Shown here: piece by piece, positions 1 to 11,643 of the stretch | Layout of the letters: every line of letters starts with the position of its first letter | Numbering within the stretch: position 1 is the first letter of the stretch | Source of the DNA: Leuctra nigra | Lineage: Eukaryota; Arthropoda; Insecta; Plecoptera; Leuctridae | Direction: 5' to 3' | Assembly: GCA_934045905.1 (NCBI GenBank) | Contig: OW203762.1 | Span: forward strand, 42,447,702 to 42,511,701 | DNA length: 64,000 nt | Position numbers and translations under genes: made by a program | Notes under the pieces: generated by a model | What the model was told of the DNA's origin: nothing | Databases searched by the model: none | Seen by the model: only the letters and a program-made list of their open reading frames with translations

Positions 1-301
1 CTCCGATCGGACACGCAAATCGAACATTTTAATAGAATAAAAAGGATGGAAGAAAAGAAGAAATAAATACTAGTTCATCGTTTGGGTCAACAGAGTTTAA
101 TATTCAAAATAAACAATAACGGAATTTTTTAACAATTTAACAAACATTAATCAATTTCCAATAGGTATGTAGGTATACACTACCATTTATACATACGCCA
201 TAGTTTTTTTATATTTATCCGTAGGGAAATAAAGACGGAAAGAATGTACGATGAAAGTAGCCGACAACGAATGGCACAACTTGTGCTCAATGACAATCCC
301 A
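1..301. other. 3' flank of PAO-2
   Basis: AT-rich sequence downstream of the PAO-2 stop codon. No second gene is visible, and I could not place a convincing minus-strand polyadenylation signal close to the stop. Confidence 0.5.
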
Positions 302-3300
302 TTAAAACTTTGCCTTGAGCTTGGCTTGGGAGTCGCGATGTTTGATGACGACCCGAGCTTGTCTCTCCCCGCTCTCGAAGGCGCCGTGCGTCGTCGAGAA
401 GAACTCTTCGTGCGTCGCCTCTCCCGCCAGCAGGATGACGGGGACCTGGGTGCAGAGGGTGCAACACGTCTTCAACAAACACGTCTCGACATATTCAATC
501 AGAGTCAAACTTGGAGTTAAGTTGCAAAAGTACTTGACTAATGGAGTATTATATATATTTATGGTAGAATATTTATATTTACATATCAGAGTCAATATTG
601 AGTATTCATAGTAAAATTTCAAGATTTAAGATTGCATTTTATATTTCCAAAATAACATAATATATTTGGCATGGCATGAGAAAGTAAAAAAAAATACACA
701 CTTGAATGGACCAATGGAAGACCAATACCATCAAAGTACAAAAGTTTCAAAATATATGACGATATGCTGGAAAAAAATAACTTCAAAATGTACTCTGGAA
801 ACCAACCAACTGTTCAATATGAAAGGAGGTGCTCTTGTGTGTTTTACCTTGCCGTCGCTCCCGCCGAGTACCGGTTGAGCCAGCGTGGCCGGCCTGCTGT
901 TGGAGGCGTCGCACTGGACAGTCGTGTTGCCGTAAGCGCCACGGATGTAGCGATTACGTCGCCACTGCGTGCGCATCACCCTCCTCGGCTCGGGGATGTC
1001 AGATCTCCGCGTGAACTGGCGCAGAATCCTCGTGCACACACTGCCGACGACCTCCTCGGCGACGTCCTCGACGAGCTCCGCGCCTCGCCCCCCGATCCAG
1101 CCGAGCAAGACGCCGGGATGTTTGGACAACACGTCGAAACCTGTCAGATCCCGAGTCCAGACGTCTGGATCGCTAGAGTGTCTAGACCAGATGAGTTGGA
1201 AGCCATCGACTTCGGCGTCCCACCACGGTTGACCGAAGTCGAGAAATATCTTGTTGATCGTCGCGAAGCCGATGTCCTGGATGGCTTGCGTGATTGAAGG
1301 AGGGAGTGACGGCGTGAACATGGTGTTGTGATGCTCTTTCAAATACCCCAGCGAGCACGTCACGATGCAATGTCGACTCGCTGTACTCAATCCGTCGTCG
1401 TACTCCACTAGACACCTCTCATCGGGTCGACCTCCCTTGCCGTCTCTCGGCCAGCGGATTTCATGCACCGGAGAATTCAATCTCAGAACGCCATCTGGGA
1501 GCTGATCCGTCATTGTCTTGATAAGAGAGCTGTATCCATTTTTCAAGTTGACATAATCTTTTCCACCGCTGAAGGAGTATTCCCCCCACGCTTTCGCCGA
1601 GAGTTCGTCCATGTTGTTTGACGAGTTGTCAATCACCTGGAACCTAACACAGGACAACTTCACTCGATATTGGAATTTTCCCAAAATATTCATGAACAAT
1701 GTAACACATTCAAGGGTTCGAGAATCAATACAATAATTTTAGGGGTGGGGAGACAATTGATATTATTTTTAAATATATAATTCACAACTGGGGTTCGCGG
1801 ATGACGCAGAAATAAATTTTACAATTACATTTTGTGAAATGTCAAGGTATTTTGTAACAGAAATTTAAATTTTGGCCCACCCCTCCTGAATACGCCCATG
1901 ACCATAATAAAAAATGAGACTATCGACTCCTCACGCCGTGCAACTACACCTGCCTATCACTCGCCGTCCACTCTCAACGATGTCGACGATGTACCTGATG
2001 TGCCAGTCGAAGAGTTCCTCTCGCATGCGTCTCTGTTCGACGGTGTCGTCGCGACTCTCGAGGTACTCGTCGAACTTCCGACGCAGATGTTCGCCCATCG
2101 AGTGAGGGACCTCGGCGACGGGGAAGTCGTGGGCGCAGAAGCGGTCACAGTCTTGGAGGATCTCGTCGATGACTTGTTCCACCTCCTGCACCATCGCGGG
2201 ATCAAGTTGCTCTCCATCCTCACGCAAGTAGGGGCCTGGGAGTGGGAGAGAGATGGAAGCGGGTAAGTTTTCCCGTCAATGTCCCCCCTTAATGGGTTTC
2301 TTTACATCAATATATTGATATACAATCGACACTTTTATAATCAGAACCCCGAATTTATTTCCCTATTTCAATTCCCATTCCTCGTTTCAATCTACTCTAC
2401 TCTTCAGTCCCTCCTCCCTCGCATCTCTCCCATATGACCTTGAGTGAACTGAGAAAACTGCAAAACTAATAAAGCTGCGATCACCAAACTTATAATAAAG
2501 TAATTGCCATATTTGATATAAATATCTTATGTGGTATTTTATTTATTTATCGTATGGATTTTATTGGAATACAAATATTAATCACATATTCTTAAAATAA
2601 AATAAACTATTCTAAAATAAAAATAAAAATATTTTCAATAAATTACAAATTTAAAGAGGTCAGCCAACCAATAGCTTCACCTTTGTGGTCGGCAATATCC
2701 TGGATGTCACCATGATATTTCAGGACAGCGCATTCCATCATAATATGATTTGTAGTTTGTTCATGCTGCCCGCAGATGCAACTTGCGCTGTCAGCCAACC
2801 CCCATTTGTGCATAAGGTAGTTGCAGTTGCACCTGCAGTTTCAGTTACCAAGGAAGGCTTGGTGCAACTTAAATCGCTTGAGAACACAACATGGCCGATC
2901 CTATGTGGTAAACTTTGAGAATGACATAAAGTTGGGTATAGAAACTAATGAGGTTTAGATTTTAAAATGTGCCTGGCCGGGGAGTATATCTGTGTACACA
3001 GATAATTGCCGGACCTAAACCACAAACTTGGGAGGATAGTATTATTTGGTATTAATCATTGTTATAACTCATACCCACAACTCACCCAGCTAACACAAAC
3101 ACCATCTATTGTGACAAAGTCAAAGCCTTGGGTTGGGTTGGGACAATGACAACTCAGATAAGCTTGTAGAAGTTTAAGTTATGCCCAAGAGACGTGACCG
3201 GCCGAGGACAATCCGCTACAATAGGGAATTGAGGCAGGATACTGAAGCTGAAACTGAAAGACAACTTGTGCTACATTATAAACATCTTGCAAGACAGCCA

Positions 3301-6300
3301 TGTCCCAAGCGACGCGCAAAACGATTGATCGTACTTTAAAAGGTGGGTTAGCCCAAAGGTTATAATGGGGAAGTCTCGTGTAAATTAGACCATAAAAAAC
3401 ACTCCGTGTAAAAAAAACAGCCAAGTCTCTTCAACTAAAAAGAAATTATGAAATCTAAAAATTCTGCACTGAAACGTAGTGATATCAAAAAATGAGCCAA
3501 GTCAAAACTTTATTTGAAAATTAAAAAATACTTGGCGCATCGTGTATATAAATAGCTTAGAAGTATAGGCTAGATATAAATACATATACTTATAGTTTAC
3601 CTACAATGCCCTAAAAAAACGATGCGCCAAGTATTTTTTAATTTTCAAATAAAGTTTTGACTTGGCTCATTTTTTGATATCACTACGTTTCAGTGCAGAA
3701 TTTTTAGATTTCATATTTTTTTTTAAAGTTGAAGAGACTTGGCTGTTTTTTTTACACGGAGTGTTTTTTATGGGGATATCACTTATTTTTTTAGTTTATT
3801 CACACAACTTGTAAAACTTATTGGGGCAACAATGACTAATTCCTTTAAATAAATACGCCATTTCCGAATTAGTTACTAAGAAAAATATTGTTTGGAGCTT
3901 AATATAAACTTAAAGTAATATGCCATGAAGAATTGCGAAAGCATCGTTCCAATAGGTCCAGCCGTTTTCGAGATATGGCATCACTTCCGGTTTTCAAAAT
4001 GGCGGCTGTAAGCTCTTACACATTGTATTAATATGTATATAAATACTAATATTTCATTATAAGCCTTCTGAATATGTAGTTGGTTTTTATATAAAGGGGA
4101 AGTGAATTTAGGCAGATTTCGCTAAACTATGACGTCCTTTCCGGTTTCAGTAATTAGAAAACTTTAATTTCACTATTGTTATTTCATATAGAGGACCGTC
4201 TGAATCGATTGGCGCAAATTTCGTTCCGATCGGTTAAACCGTTTTTGAGATATGACGTCACTTCCGGTTTCAAAATGGCGGCACAAAAAATTCATAAGGG
4301 CAAGGTATCATCAGGCAGACGAGCTGTATATGTGGTGAAAATTTCGGGTCAATCAAACCAGCCGTTTAGGCTGTGGCGGAGACCGCGGAATTTATTGGAA
4401 GATGAATAATCATTATCTGAAGAAAGCCGTACAATTTCACGGTTTTCACGGTCCTCCAGCTCGCAAACGGCATAACCTATTGTTCCCAAATTTGGTATTT
4501 GTGGTGGGGTGGGCCATAGCTCGAAATTAAGATATTTCGCAACAATGTGAGATTTTCCAATTTTGAGATCCAGTAGGCCGAAAATGCCACTTTGATGCTA
4601 ACAGTAAAAGTGGGTTGCTCCAGCCTTTTTAAATGAGAGTGTGCGCGCGCTGTACGACTTGGCTGGCGTGGAGCGACCGCTCCACTAGATTTCAGAATAA
4701 TAGTTATTTTATAAAAGTTCATGTTGCTGAACAGTAACACAAATATAGGCAGCGTGTTTAGACAACAGATGGCACTGCAAAAGTACAGACAGAGCCACCT
4801 AATCTGTGGGAAGGAAGCTTACCTTTTGGCAAGGCGTCCAAGTCGCTGCAGTTATATGTTATGTTGCTGCACATATTACGCATTATCAATTCTTAAAATT
4901 TACACAAGTTTATCTAATGTTTATTCGCCTACAAAATATTAACAACAAAGTGTTCACAATTTCACTGAATCTGATCACAATATTAATTTGCGCGACTAAG
5001 TTCTGATTCCGAAATATTTTGAGTACATTTGTTGACATCTGATCGGTTGCTAGGTCACGGCCAATGAGAAATGAAACAGTTGACGATCTTCCCACAAATG
5101 TTGCTAATTTCTCTCACTCGTGGCGAACACTCGGTGCCTATAGGCAGCGTGTTTAGACAACAGATGGCACTGTAAAAAGTACAGACAGAGCCACCTAATC
5201 TGTGGGAAGGAAGCTTACCTTTTGGCAAGGCGTCCAAGTCGCTGCAGTTATATGTTATGTTGCTACACATATTACGCATTATCAATTCTTAAAATTTACA
5301 CATGTTTATCTAATGTTTATTCACCTACAAAATATTAATAATAAAGTGTTCACAATTTCACTGAATCTGATCACAATATTAATTTGCGCCACTAAGTTCT
5401 GATTCCGAAATATTTTGAGTACATTTGTTGACATCTGATCGGTTGCTAGGTCACGGCCAATGAGAAATAAAACAGTTGACGATCTTCCCACAAAAGTTGC
5501 TAATTTCTCTCACTCGTGGCGAACACTCGGTGCCTATAGTATTATTTTCAATTGTCGTGGTAACAAAGTGTATCACCATGGTAACACATTGTTGTGGACT
5601 TGGAAATGACATCACTATCCCGATTCTAGTATCATGCCGACACAATCCGACACAATGCCGAGGACAATCCGCTACAACAACAGGGAACTGGATCAGGAAA
5701 CTGAAGCCGAAACTGAAAGTGAACTTGTGCTACATTAATTATAAAGCCATCTTGCACGACAGCCATGCCCAGACGCTTGATCGTACTTGAAAGTGTGGGT
5801 TAGCACTTAGCCCAAGGTTATAATTTTGGGGTCGAGCCCCACGATTGTCAGGGAAACGCGTGACCTTACGAAAACAATAGGGGTCAGACCGTCAGGTCAG
5901 ACGGTGGGCCCGCTCCAGAAGAATGCTGATCCGGGGCAAACAGACCCATGAAAATGTTTAATTTTAGAAAAAGCGAGTGGGGGAAAATCCGCCCCAAATT
6001 ACCTTCAAGATAAGTCCAATGATTGAAAACAGCAAAGAGAGCTCTTGCAGCCTCATGCTAAAAAGAAGTTGCGTCCGCAAGTAGAAATTTGCGGATGTCA
6101 GTCCTCAACACCACAAGACCGTGTGCTAATAATCTTATGGACGGAATCCAGTAGACTCTGGGCACTTGCGTCGATAAATCTAAAAATTCTTTTGAGCATG
6201 AGGCTGTTGGCGATTTGTTTTAGCGAACAGATATTCGCTAGATATTCAGTCAGATATTCAGATGTTCAGTCTTCATATCTCGATCTGGCGCCGGCAGGAT

Positions 6301-9300
6301 TTCTGTCGGAAGGGGGGGGGGGGGAGGGAATAAGGAAAATATTCTGCCACGTGTGAAGAGGGATGTGGGGGCGGGGTCCTCGCCCTGCCAGCAGGGTGGT
6401 TTTGGGAGTTTTGACACTTCGAAATCAATTTGGAGACTTTTTGAGGTGACAAAATGCAGCTATACGTTTGAGCACAACAAAACTTGTATTTTTCCTGACA
6501 TCTCTTCCTTTCCGGCGCCTATGGGTTTACGTGTCTTCGAGTATTTAATAACTCGATAAATGTTTCGTTTTACACAAATAAGAAAATCAATTAACTCGCG
6601 CTTTGAACTTCGGACTCGCGACGCGCAAGCAATCATATGAAGATCATTGATCGACGAGAATTGACAGTAGGTAAATAACCTGATAGAAACGTGACAGTCA
6701 AAATCGAAAGTTGCGCTCGAGATTTTTCTAGTCTCTAAAGCAGTCGCCGGCGATGACCAATATGATAAAAGTAGAAATGAGCGGAATAACCAAAATCAAA
6801 TGTATTGTATTTTACAAGTACCGGGTGGCGAAAAAACAAATTACCCCTGTTTGAGAGGTCACTACATCGAAACTTAAATAACGGTTCGGAAATATGGTTA
6901 TTTTAACCAATGGGTGGATTTGGCTGAAACCTTTGTAAGATTGGGGACAATGTTGGTTGTTATGACTTTTCAAAATTTCAAATTGATCGGGCCAACCAAT
7001 CGATTTTTTTTTAATTTGAACCAATCACAGGATCTGAGGATCACTTTTAAAAACGATCCCAGAGACCGCATGATTACGTTAGTTGTGTGCAAAATTTCAG
7101 ATCGATTGGTTGTGCGGTTTGACCAGGGCAGTGCAGGCAAAAAAAACACACACACACAGAGAAAGTGCCATAAGAGTACTTACCGTGCTGACTCTCGCTA
7201 CGCTCGCTCAATAGGTAATGAGTAGGTGTATTTATATAAAAAGGTGCGTAAGCTCAAACAAGAATGGTAAGCCCGGCTTACCCGAGCTTACGCACAAATG
7301 AAGCAGAAACAAACGAAACATAATATACAGTGAGGCCGAAGAATATCATTTAATGTGAGTGTGTAAGAAATGATAGAAAAAGAACTAGGAAAACGCTCAG
7401 TATAACGCGTTGATAAGCGAGCCTTCGTACAGCATGCGATTTTTGGGCATGCATATTAATTGTGTGTCAAATATGTTCACTACAGACATTGAGATCTGAA
7501 GAAAATCTTACTCAAGGTCCACTAAATCTAAACTAAAAGATTTAGTGGACCTTGATCTTACTTGCATTCACAAAAGAGACAGTAATAAGAATTAAATGTT
7601 TTGATAGTTACATTTTGACATATTTCAAATTAAGCATTAAAATGTCAGTAAAATGTCTATTACTCTTCATTATACAGATTTGTCAAAAAACACTTAAAAT
7701 GACCATCAAAATTTGATGGTGATCGGTCAAACGATTCCAGTTTTATTGGCACACAGAGTTGAGTTTCTTTCATATTGCAAAGCCAAGTACAGACTACATA
7801 TCAAGTTTCCGATGAAATTATTAGACAGATTTTGCTGGAAGCCTTCTGCATTGGATATAATGAATCTTTTGTGAAAAAAATTGCCAGATCCGTCACTTCG
7901 TTTAAAATGAACCGCGAAATACACAGATAAAAAAGCAAAAAATAAATCAAACCGTAAGTTTCAAAGAGTTGCTTGCTCCGCTCGCTTGAAAACAAGTCTC
8001 CTGAACCCCATTTATCATTGAATCTAAAACCTCTCACATCAAGCTTAAGCTCACATTAAATCAGATTATACGCTAAATCGTTGAAAAGACGCTTATAAAC
8101 ATGTTCATAGATACTACATGTTAATACCTTCACGTAGAGAGCCTAGATGGGTATCTAGGCTCTCTACCTTCACGCATTCAAAAATATTTTTTTCGAGTTT
8201 ATGTAATACAGTGAGTTTATATGGGCGCTTAATCATTGTTTTGTGTAAATTCTGTTACAATCTGGAAGACACACTTTGAAGAACTAGACATGCTTACAGT
8301 AATGATACATTAGAGAAAATAATATTTTCCATGCGCTTGCCAAAGAAAATAATCTAAGTGTGTAAATGTTCAGCTAGAAGCATTTCATAGAACGCAAGGT
8401 ACATTATGTTTCACGAAAAATTCAGTCATTCTCAACAATGAAAAGCCAAATAGTCCCTATCAACAATGGATGGGAGAGGTTTCAAATCTCCCTCTATTAG
8501 CAGTGATTTTGTATCAGAACACCTGTTTTACAAAACCAATATTTGCCCGTGCTGAATGTTGAACACGGTTGAGCTGTGGACCGTACCTAATGCGAGTCTC
8601 TAATTAATGCTTCATTAAAATCACTGCAGTTTTACTCGCACTGCGCTTGCCAACTGACACGACGCAGATCAATGGGTTTCATCATCGTCTCAAAGCGTCA
8701 ATGAGACACGTGCGTTAGAGATGAACAGGAAGTTACATTTTGATTGAAGCTTGATTTGTTTTCATATTTTGTTTTTGAATGTTGACTCGGGAAGCATGCC
8801 TCAGTAGGTCGCAAGGAGATCACAGAACAGATTTAAAAAACATCAATGGGCATGACATAATTATATAAAAACAAAATATATTCACGGTACTCTTATGGCA
8901 CTTTCTCTGTATGTTTGTTGTTTTGCCTGCACTGCCCAGATCAAACCACACAACCAATCGATCTGAAATGTAATCTAAGCGGTCTCTGGGATCGTTTTTG
9001 AACGGGATTCTGTGATTGGTTCAAATTTTATAAAAATTATCTCTCGATTGGTTTGTCCGATCAATTTGAAATTTTGCAAAGTCAGTGCAACTAACATTGT
9101 CCCCAATCTTATAAAGTTTCAGCCAAATCATCCCATTGGTTATAATTTAAAACCATCTATCTTGTGATTTTTTATTTAAACTAGAACTGTTAGGCCGATC
9201 AACTTAAAACTTCGCATGGTCATTGGGACCAACCTTTTAGGTATTTTTACCAATTTTAAGACTAATCTGTCGTTATTTTCAAAAATTGTTGTCATTACAA

Positions 9301-11643
9301 GGAAATTTTATACTACAATCTTGGAATATTTGACAAAATATGTGTACTAAATTCTCATCCCTGCCTTCTTGATGCTTCAGTTCCAAGGCCTGTAGAGCTG
9401 CTGATACTTGCAAACGCATATGAAATCGGATGCAGTATGAAGGCTCGCTTATCAACGCGGTACACGCAGCGTTTGTTCTTACCTTCACCCTCTGACGAGA
9501 TGTGCACGTCGAGGAGGTGGTGTTTGTCCGCTAGTCGCCACACGGGGTTGTTTTCTCCATGTATCCACTGCGCCCCCGCATCCACCCACCTCACATGCTC
9601 TTACCTTCACCCTCTGACGAGATGTGCACGTCGAGGAGGTGGTGTTTGTCCGCTAGTCGCCACACGGGGTTGTTTTCTCCATGTATCCACTGCGCCCCCG
9701 CATCCACCCACCTCACATGCTCTTACCTTCACCCTCTGACGAGATGTGCACGTCGAGGAGGTGGTGTTTGTCCGCTAGTCGCCACACGGGGTTGTTTTCT
9801 CCATGTATCCACTGCGCCCCCGCATCCACCCACCTCACATGCTCTTACCTTCACCCTCTGACGAGATGTGCACGTCGAGGAGGTGGTGTTTGTCCGCTAG
9901 TCGCCACACGGGGTTGTTTTCTCCATGTATCCACTGCGCCCCCGCATCCACCCACCTCACATGCTCTTACCTTCACCCTCTGACGAGATGTGCACGTCGA
10001 GGAGGTGGTGTTTGTCCGCTAGTCGCCACACGGGGTTGTTTTCTACATGTATCCACTGCGCCCCCGCATCCACCCACCTCACATGCTCTTACCTTCACCC
10101 TCTGACGAGATGTGCACGTCGAGGAGGTGGTGTTTGTCCGCTAGTCGCCACACGGGGTTGTTTTCTCCATGTATCCACTGCGCCCCCGCATCCACCCACC
10201 TCACATGCTCTTACCTTCACCCTCTGACGAGATGTGCACGTCGAGGAGGTGGTGTTTGTCCGCTAGTCGCCACACGGGGTTGTTTTCTCCATGTATCCAC
10301 TGCGCCCCCGCATCCACCCACCTCACATGCTCTTACCTTCACCCTCTGACGAGATGTGCACGTCGAGGAGGTGGTGTTTGTCCGCTAGTCGCCACACGGG
10401 GTTGTTTTCTCCATGTATCCACTGCGCCCCCGCATCCACCCACCTCACATGCTCTTACCTTCACCCTCTGACGAGATGTGCACGTCGAGGAGGTGGTGTT
10501 TGTCCGCTAGTCGCCACACGGGGTTGTTTTCTCCATGTATCCACTGCGCCCCCGCATCCACCCACCCCTCATTGAACGGCAAAGTGTTGATGCGTCCTCC
10601 GGCATGTCCTTGAGCTGGTGCACAAAAAGAAGTGTCAATATCTGAAAGGTGGATTAATTAGCAGTTCTTGCTAGAGCTTGTGTAGGAAGTCAAGAATAAA
10701 AATAGAGTCACGATTGATTTTCTGAAACAACGAGGCTTATGTTTTTGAGAATGTCAACAAGGACCAGAAGTACGACTACAAATGTTGACACAGTAGATTC
10801 GCTTCCATGTAAGAGAAAAGTACATTGGATCTACTTGTAATTTTACGAGCATGTATAATATTTACTTTGTGATAATATACACTCTACAGAATGTTGAAAT
10901 ATGAGTGCATGGCAGTTTTGTTTAAAAAATAGGATATAACTTGTATAGGTACTAGAGATCCAGCATAGAGTCATGTACGTTTTCATAAAGCCCGATTTGC
11001 ACGATACAATTTCTTGTTCAACTTGTGCCACACTTCTGTGTCACATTTCTTGATGGAAATTAGAACATGTTCTAAATGATAAAAGTTGAACTCAAGTTCT
11101 GCGAATAGAGGTTGCTTTGTGTAAATTCAAAATTGTATACAAAGTGCGAATGTAACACAGAAGTTGTTCAACAAATTGTACCGTGTAAATCAGGCTTAAA
11201 ACTTCCATAAACAATCCATTCAGATTTAAAAATTATGGAATCAATATTGTAACTACATGAGTTCATTTTTGCGTCCGAGTAGAAATAATGCTCTACTTTT
11301 ACGCAACATTGGTGCAATTCTCTGCTCTGAACATGCGGGGAGGTTGGGTTGGGTTATTGTCAAAATGCAATTGTGTACAGAGCACAGTGCAGCAATTGCA
11401 TCAAGATGAAATAGATGAAAAACATATTGAACACAATAACATCTCATTAGAACTCGTCGTGAATAAATAACTCGGAATGAAATATTTGCAAGACAACTAA
11501 CCTTCTAGCACGAGAATGTTCTTGATACCGGCTTCGACGAGCGTCTTTGCTGCTGCCAGTCCAGCTATGCCAGCACCGAGCACAACTACGTCGTAACAGT
11601 GACTGTTGGGGGTCGGAGGCGCCGCGTGGCTGGAACAATTCAT
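302..11643 (-). CDS. FAD-dependent polyamine oxidase-like protein PAO-2 (5 exons, 490 aa)
   Basis: Flavin amine oxidase of the spermine oxidase/acetylpolyamine oxidase family, which oxidises polyamines using FAD and O2 and releases H2O2 and an aldehyde. Exons in transcript order are 11643-11502, 10608-10459, 2235-1995, 1643-848 and 445-302; all phases join and the total is 491 codons including the stop. FAD-binding GAGIAG is at residues 23-28, the acidic E47 ends the second beta strand, GGR is at 51-53, the GAQWIHGE motif at 67-74, the conserved lysine of INKIF is K309, and the C-terminal FAD motif AGEATH lies in the last exon. The protein ends AKLKAKF, so it lacks a canonical PTS1. The start codon has a weak context (T at -3). 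Exons 1 and 2 are the sources of large tandem arrays, and only the first exon 2 donor (after 10459) gives an open product, because reading past it meets TGA within four codons. The family call is firm; substrate preference is unknown. Confidence 0.87.
446..847 (-). other. PAO-2 intron 4
   Basis: AT-rich intron with donor GTAAAA just after 848 and acceptor CAG just before 445. I see no further gene or repeat in it. Confidence 0.6.
1644..1994 (-). other. PAO-2 intron 3
   Basis: Short intron with donor CAG|GTACAT at 1995/1994 and acceptor TTAG before 1643. Joining here restores the conserved W-H-I-R-F-Q-V-I-D-N run, which fixes both splice sites. Nothing else is visible inside. Confidence 0.7.
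2661..2860 (-). pseudogene. LINE 3' relic (reverse transcriptase C-terminal zinc-knuckle region)
   Basis: On the minus strand this reads H-K-W-G-L-A-D-S followed by C-x-C-G-x-x-x-x-T-x-x-H-x-x-x-x-C (start near 2815). This is the cysteine/histidine segment found near the C-terminus of many non-LTR retrotransposon polymerases. It is a short relic with stops on both sides, inside intron 2 of PAO-2. Confidence 0.65.
3225..3320. repeat. dispersed repeat, copy 1
   Basis: The stretch from GAGGACAATCCGCTACAA to the cytosine-rich segment near 3310 recurs with small changes at about 5661-5765. It is a dispersed element of unknown class inside PAO-2 intron 2. Confidence 0.5.
3390..3773. mobile_element. 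foldback element (MITE-like) with arms of about 153 bp
   Basis: The left arm 3390-3542 is repeated in inverted orientation almost perfectly at 3620-3773, with a loop of about 77 bp. The arms begin CCATAAAAAACACTCCG. No coding capacity is visible. Near identity of the arms suggests recent insertion or arm homogenisation. Confidence 0.8.
4430..4690. repeat. dispersed repeat, copy A
   Basis: This stretch, including GGAGCGACCGCTCCACTAGA at its right end, returns in inverted orientation at 63693-63945 with high similarity. It is a non-coding dispersed element in PAO-2 intron 2. Confidence 0.7.
4746..5540. repeat. tandem duplication, 395-bp unit, 2 copies
   Basis: The segment starting TAGGCAGCGTGTTTAGACAA at 4746 recurs at 5141 with only scattered substitutions. 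Each unit ends near CTCGGTGCCTATAG. No supported gene lies inside. Confidence 0.8.
5661..5765. repeat. dispersed repeat, copy 2
   Basis: Partner of the copy at 3225-3320. Both contain CTGAAACTGAAAG-like text followed by CTTGTGCTACATTA. Confidence 0.5.
6800..7215 (-). mobile_element. Helitron-like repeat family fragment
   Basis: In reverse orientation this carries the shared left-end text (TACTCTTATGGCACTTTCTC) and the CCAATCGATCTGAAAT body of the family described at 42975-43984. The CTAG-type end is missing, so this copy is truncated. Confidence 0.55.
7387..7960 (-). mobile_element. Helitron-like repeat family copy with CTAG end
   Basis: Begins CTAGGAAAACGCTCAGTATA and continues through AACGCGTTGATAAGCGAGCC, the family's right end in reverse orientation. 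The interior around 7690-7830 resembles the inverted copy near 25730-25900. The far boundary is uncertain. Confidence 0.5.
7513..7554. other. perfect 17-bp-arm hairpin
   Basis: CAAGGTCCACTAAATCT (7513-7529) is followed after 8 nt by its exact reverse complement (7538-7554). No known RNA family is recognised. Confidence 0.7.
8134..8167. other. perfect 15-bp-arm hairpin between short direct repeats
   Basis: GTAGAGAGCCTAGAT at 8134-8148 and its exact complement at 8153-8167 flank a 4-nt loop. TACCTTCACG occurs directly on both sides, as if the hairpin were inserted into or built from a duplicated site. Confidence 0.65.
8885..9482 (+). mobile_element. Helitron-like copy abutting PAO-2 exon 2 array
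   Basis: Begins at CACGGTACTCTTATGGCACT and follows the family body (CAATCGATCTGAAAT, GCCTTCTTGATGCTTC) to a degenerate right end, GCTTATCAACGCGGTACACG then CAGCGTTTG. The next bases are the splice donor of the last exon 2 copy, so the element end and the exon boundary coincide to within a few bases. Confidence 0.6.
9483..10570 (-). repeat. 122-bp tandem array, 9 copies, derived from PAO-2 exon 2
   Basis: CTTCACCCTCTGACGAGATG recurs at 9483, 9605, 9727, 9849, 9971, 10093, 10215, 10337 and 10459, exactly 122 bp apart. On the minus strand each unit holds most of exon 2 (from WVDAGAQWIHGE to SEGEG), the donor GTAAGA, and about ten more bases before the next copy. Copies are essentially identical; one substitution (CTACATG for CTCCATG) is seen near 10045. 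The copy joined to the complete exon 2 start (10608-10459) is the first in the transcript; the other eight lie downstream in intron 2. The 122-bp period is not a multiple of three. Confidence 0.95.
10609..11501 (-). other. PAO-2 intron 1
   Basis: Runs from donor GTTAGT below 11502 to acceptor CTCAAG above 10608. It holds one MITE-like foldback (10987-11198) and no other gene signal. Confidence 0.7.
10987..11198. mobile_element. MITE-like foldback family X, copy 1
   Basis: Ends AAAGCCCGATTTGCACG and CCGTGTAAATCAGGCTTA are imperfect inverted repeats. The same family, with the same ends and length, is at 32716-32922. Confidence 0.7.

Noticed and set aside
764..1297. 177-codon plus-strand frame opposite PAO-2 exon 4
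   Set aside because: Antisense shadow of the oxidase exon.
9437..10613. Series of overlapping 100-codon plus-strand frames in the 122-bp array
   Set aside because: They are antisense readings of repeated PAO-2 exon 2, identical copy to copy, with no promoter or family similarity.
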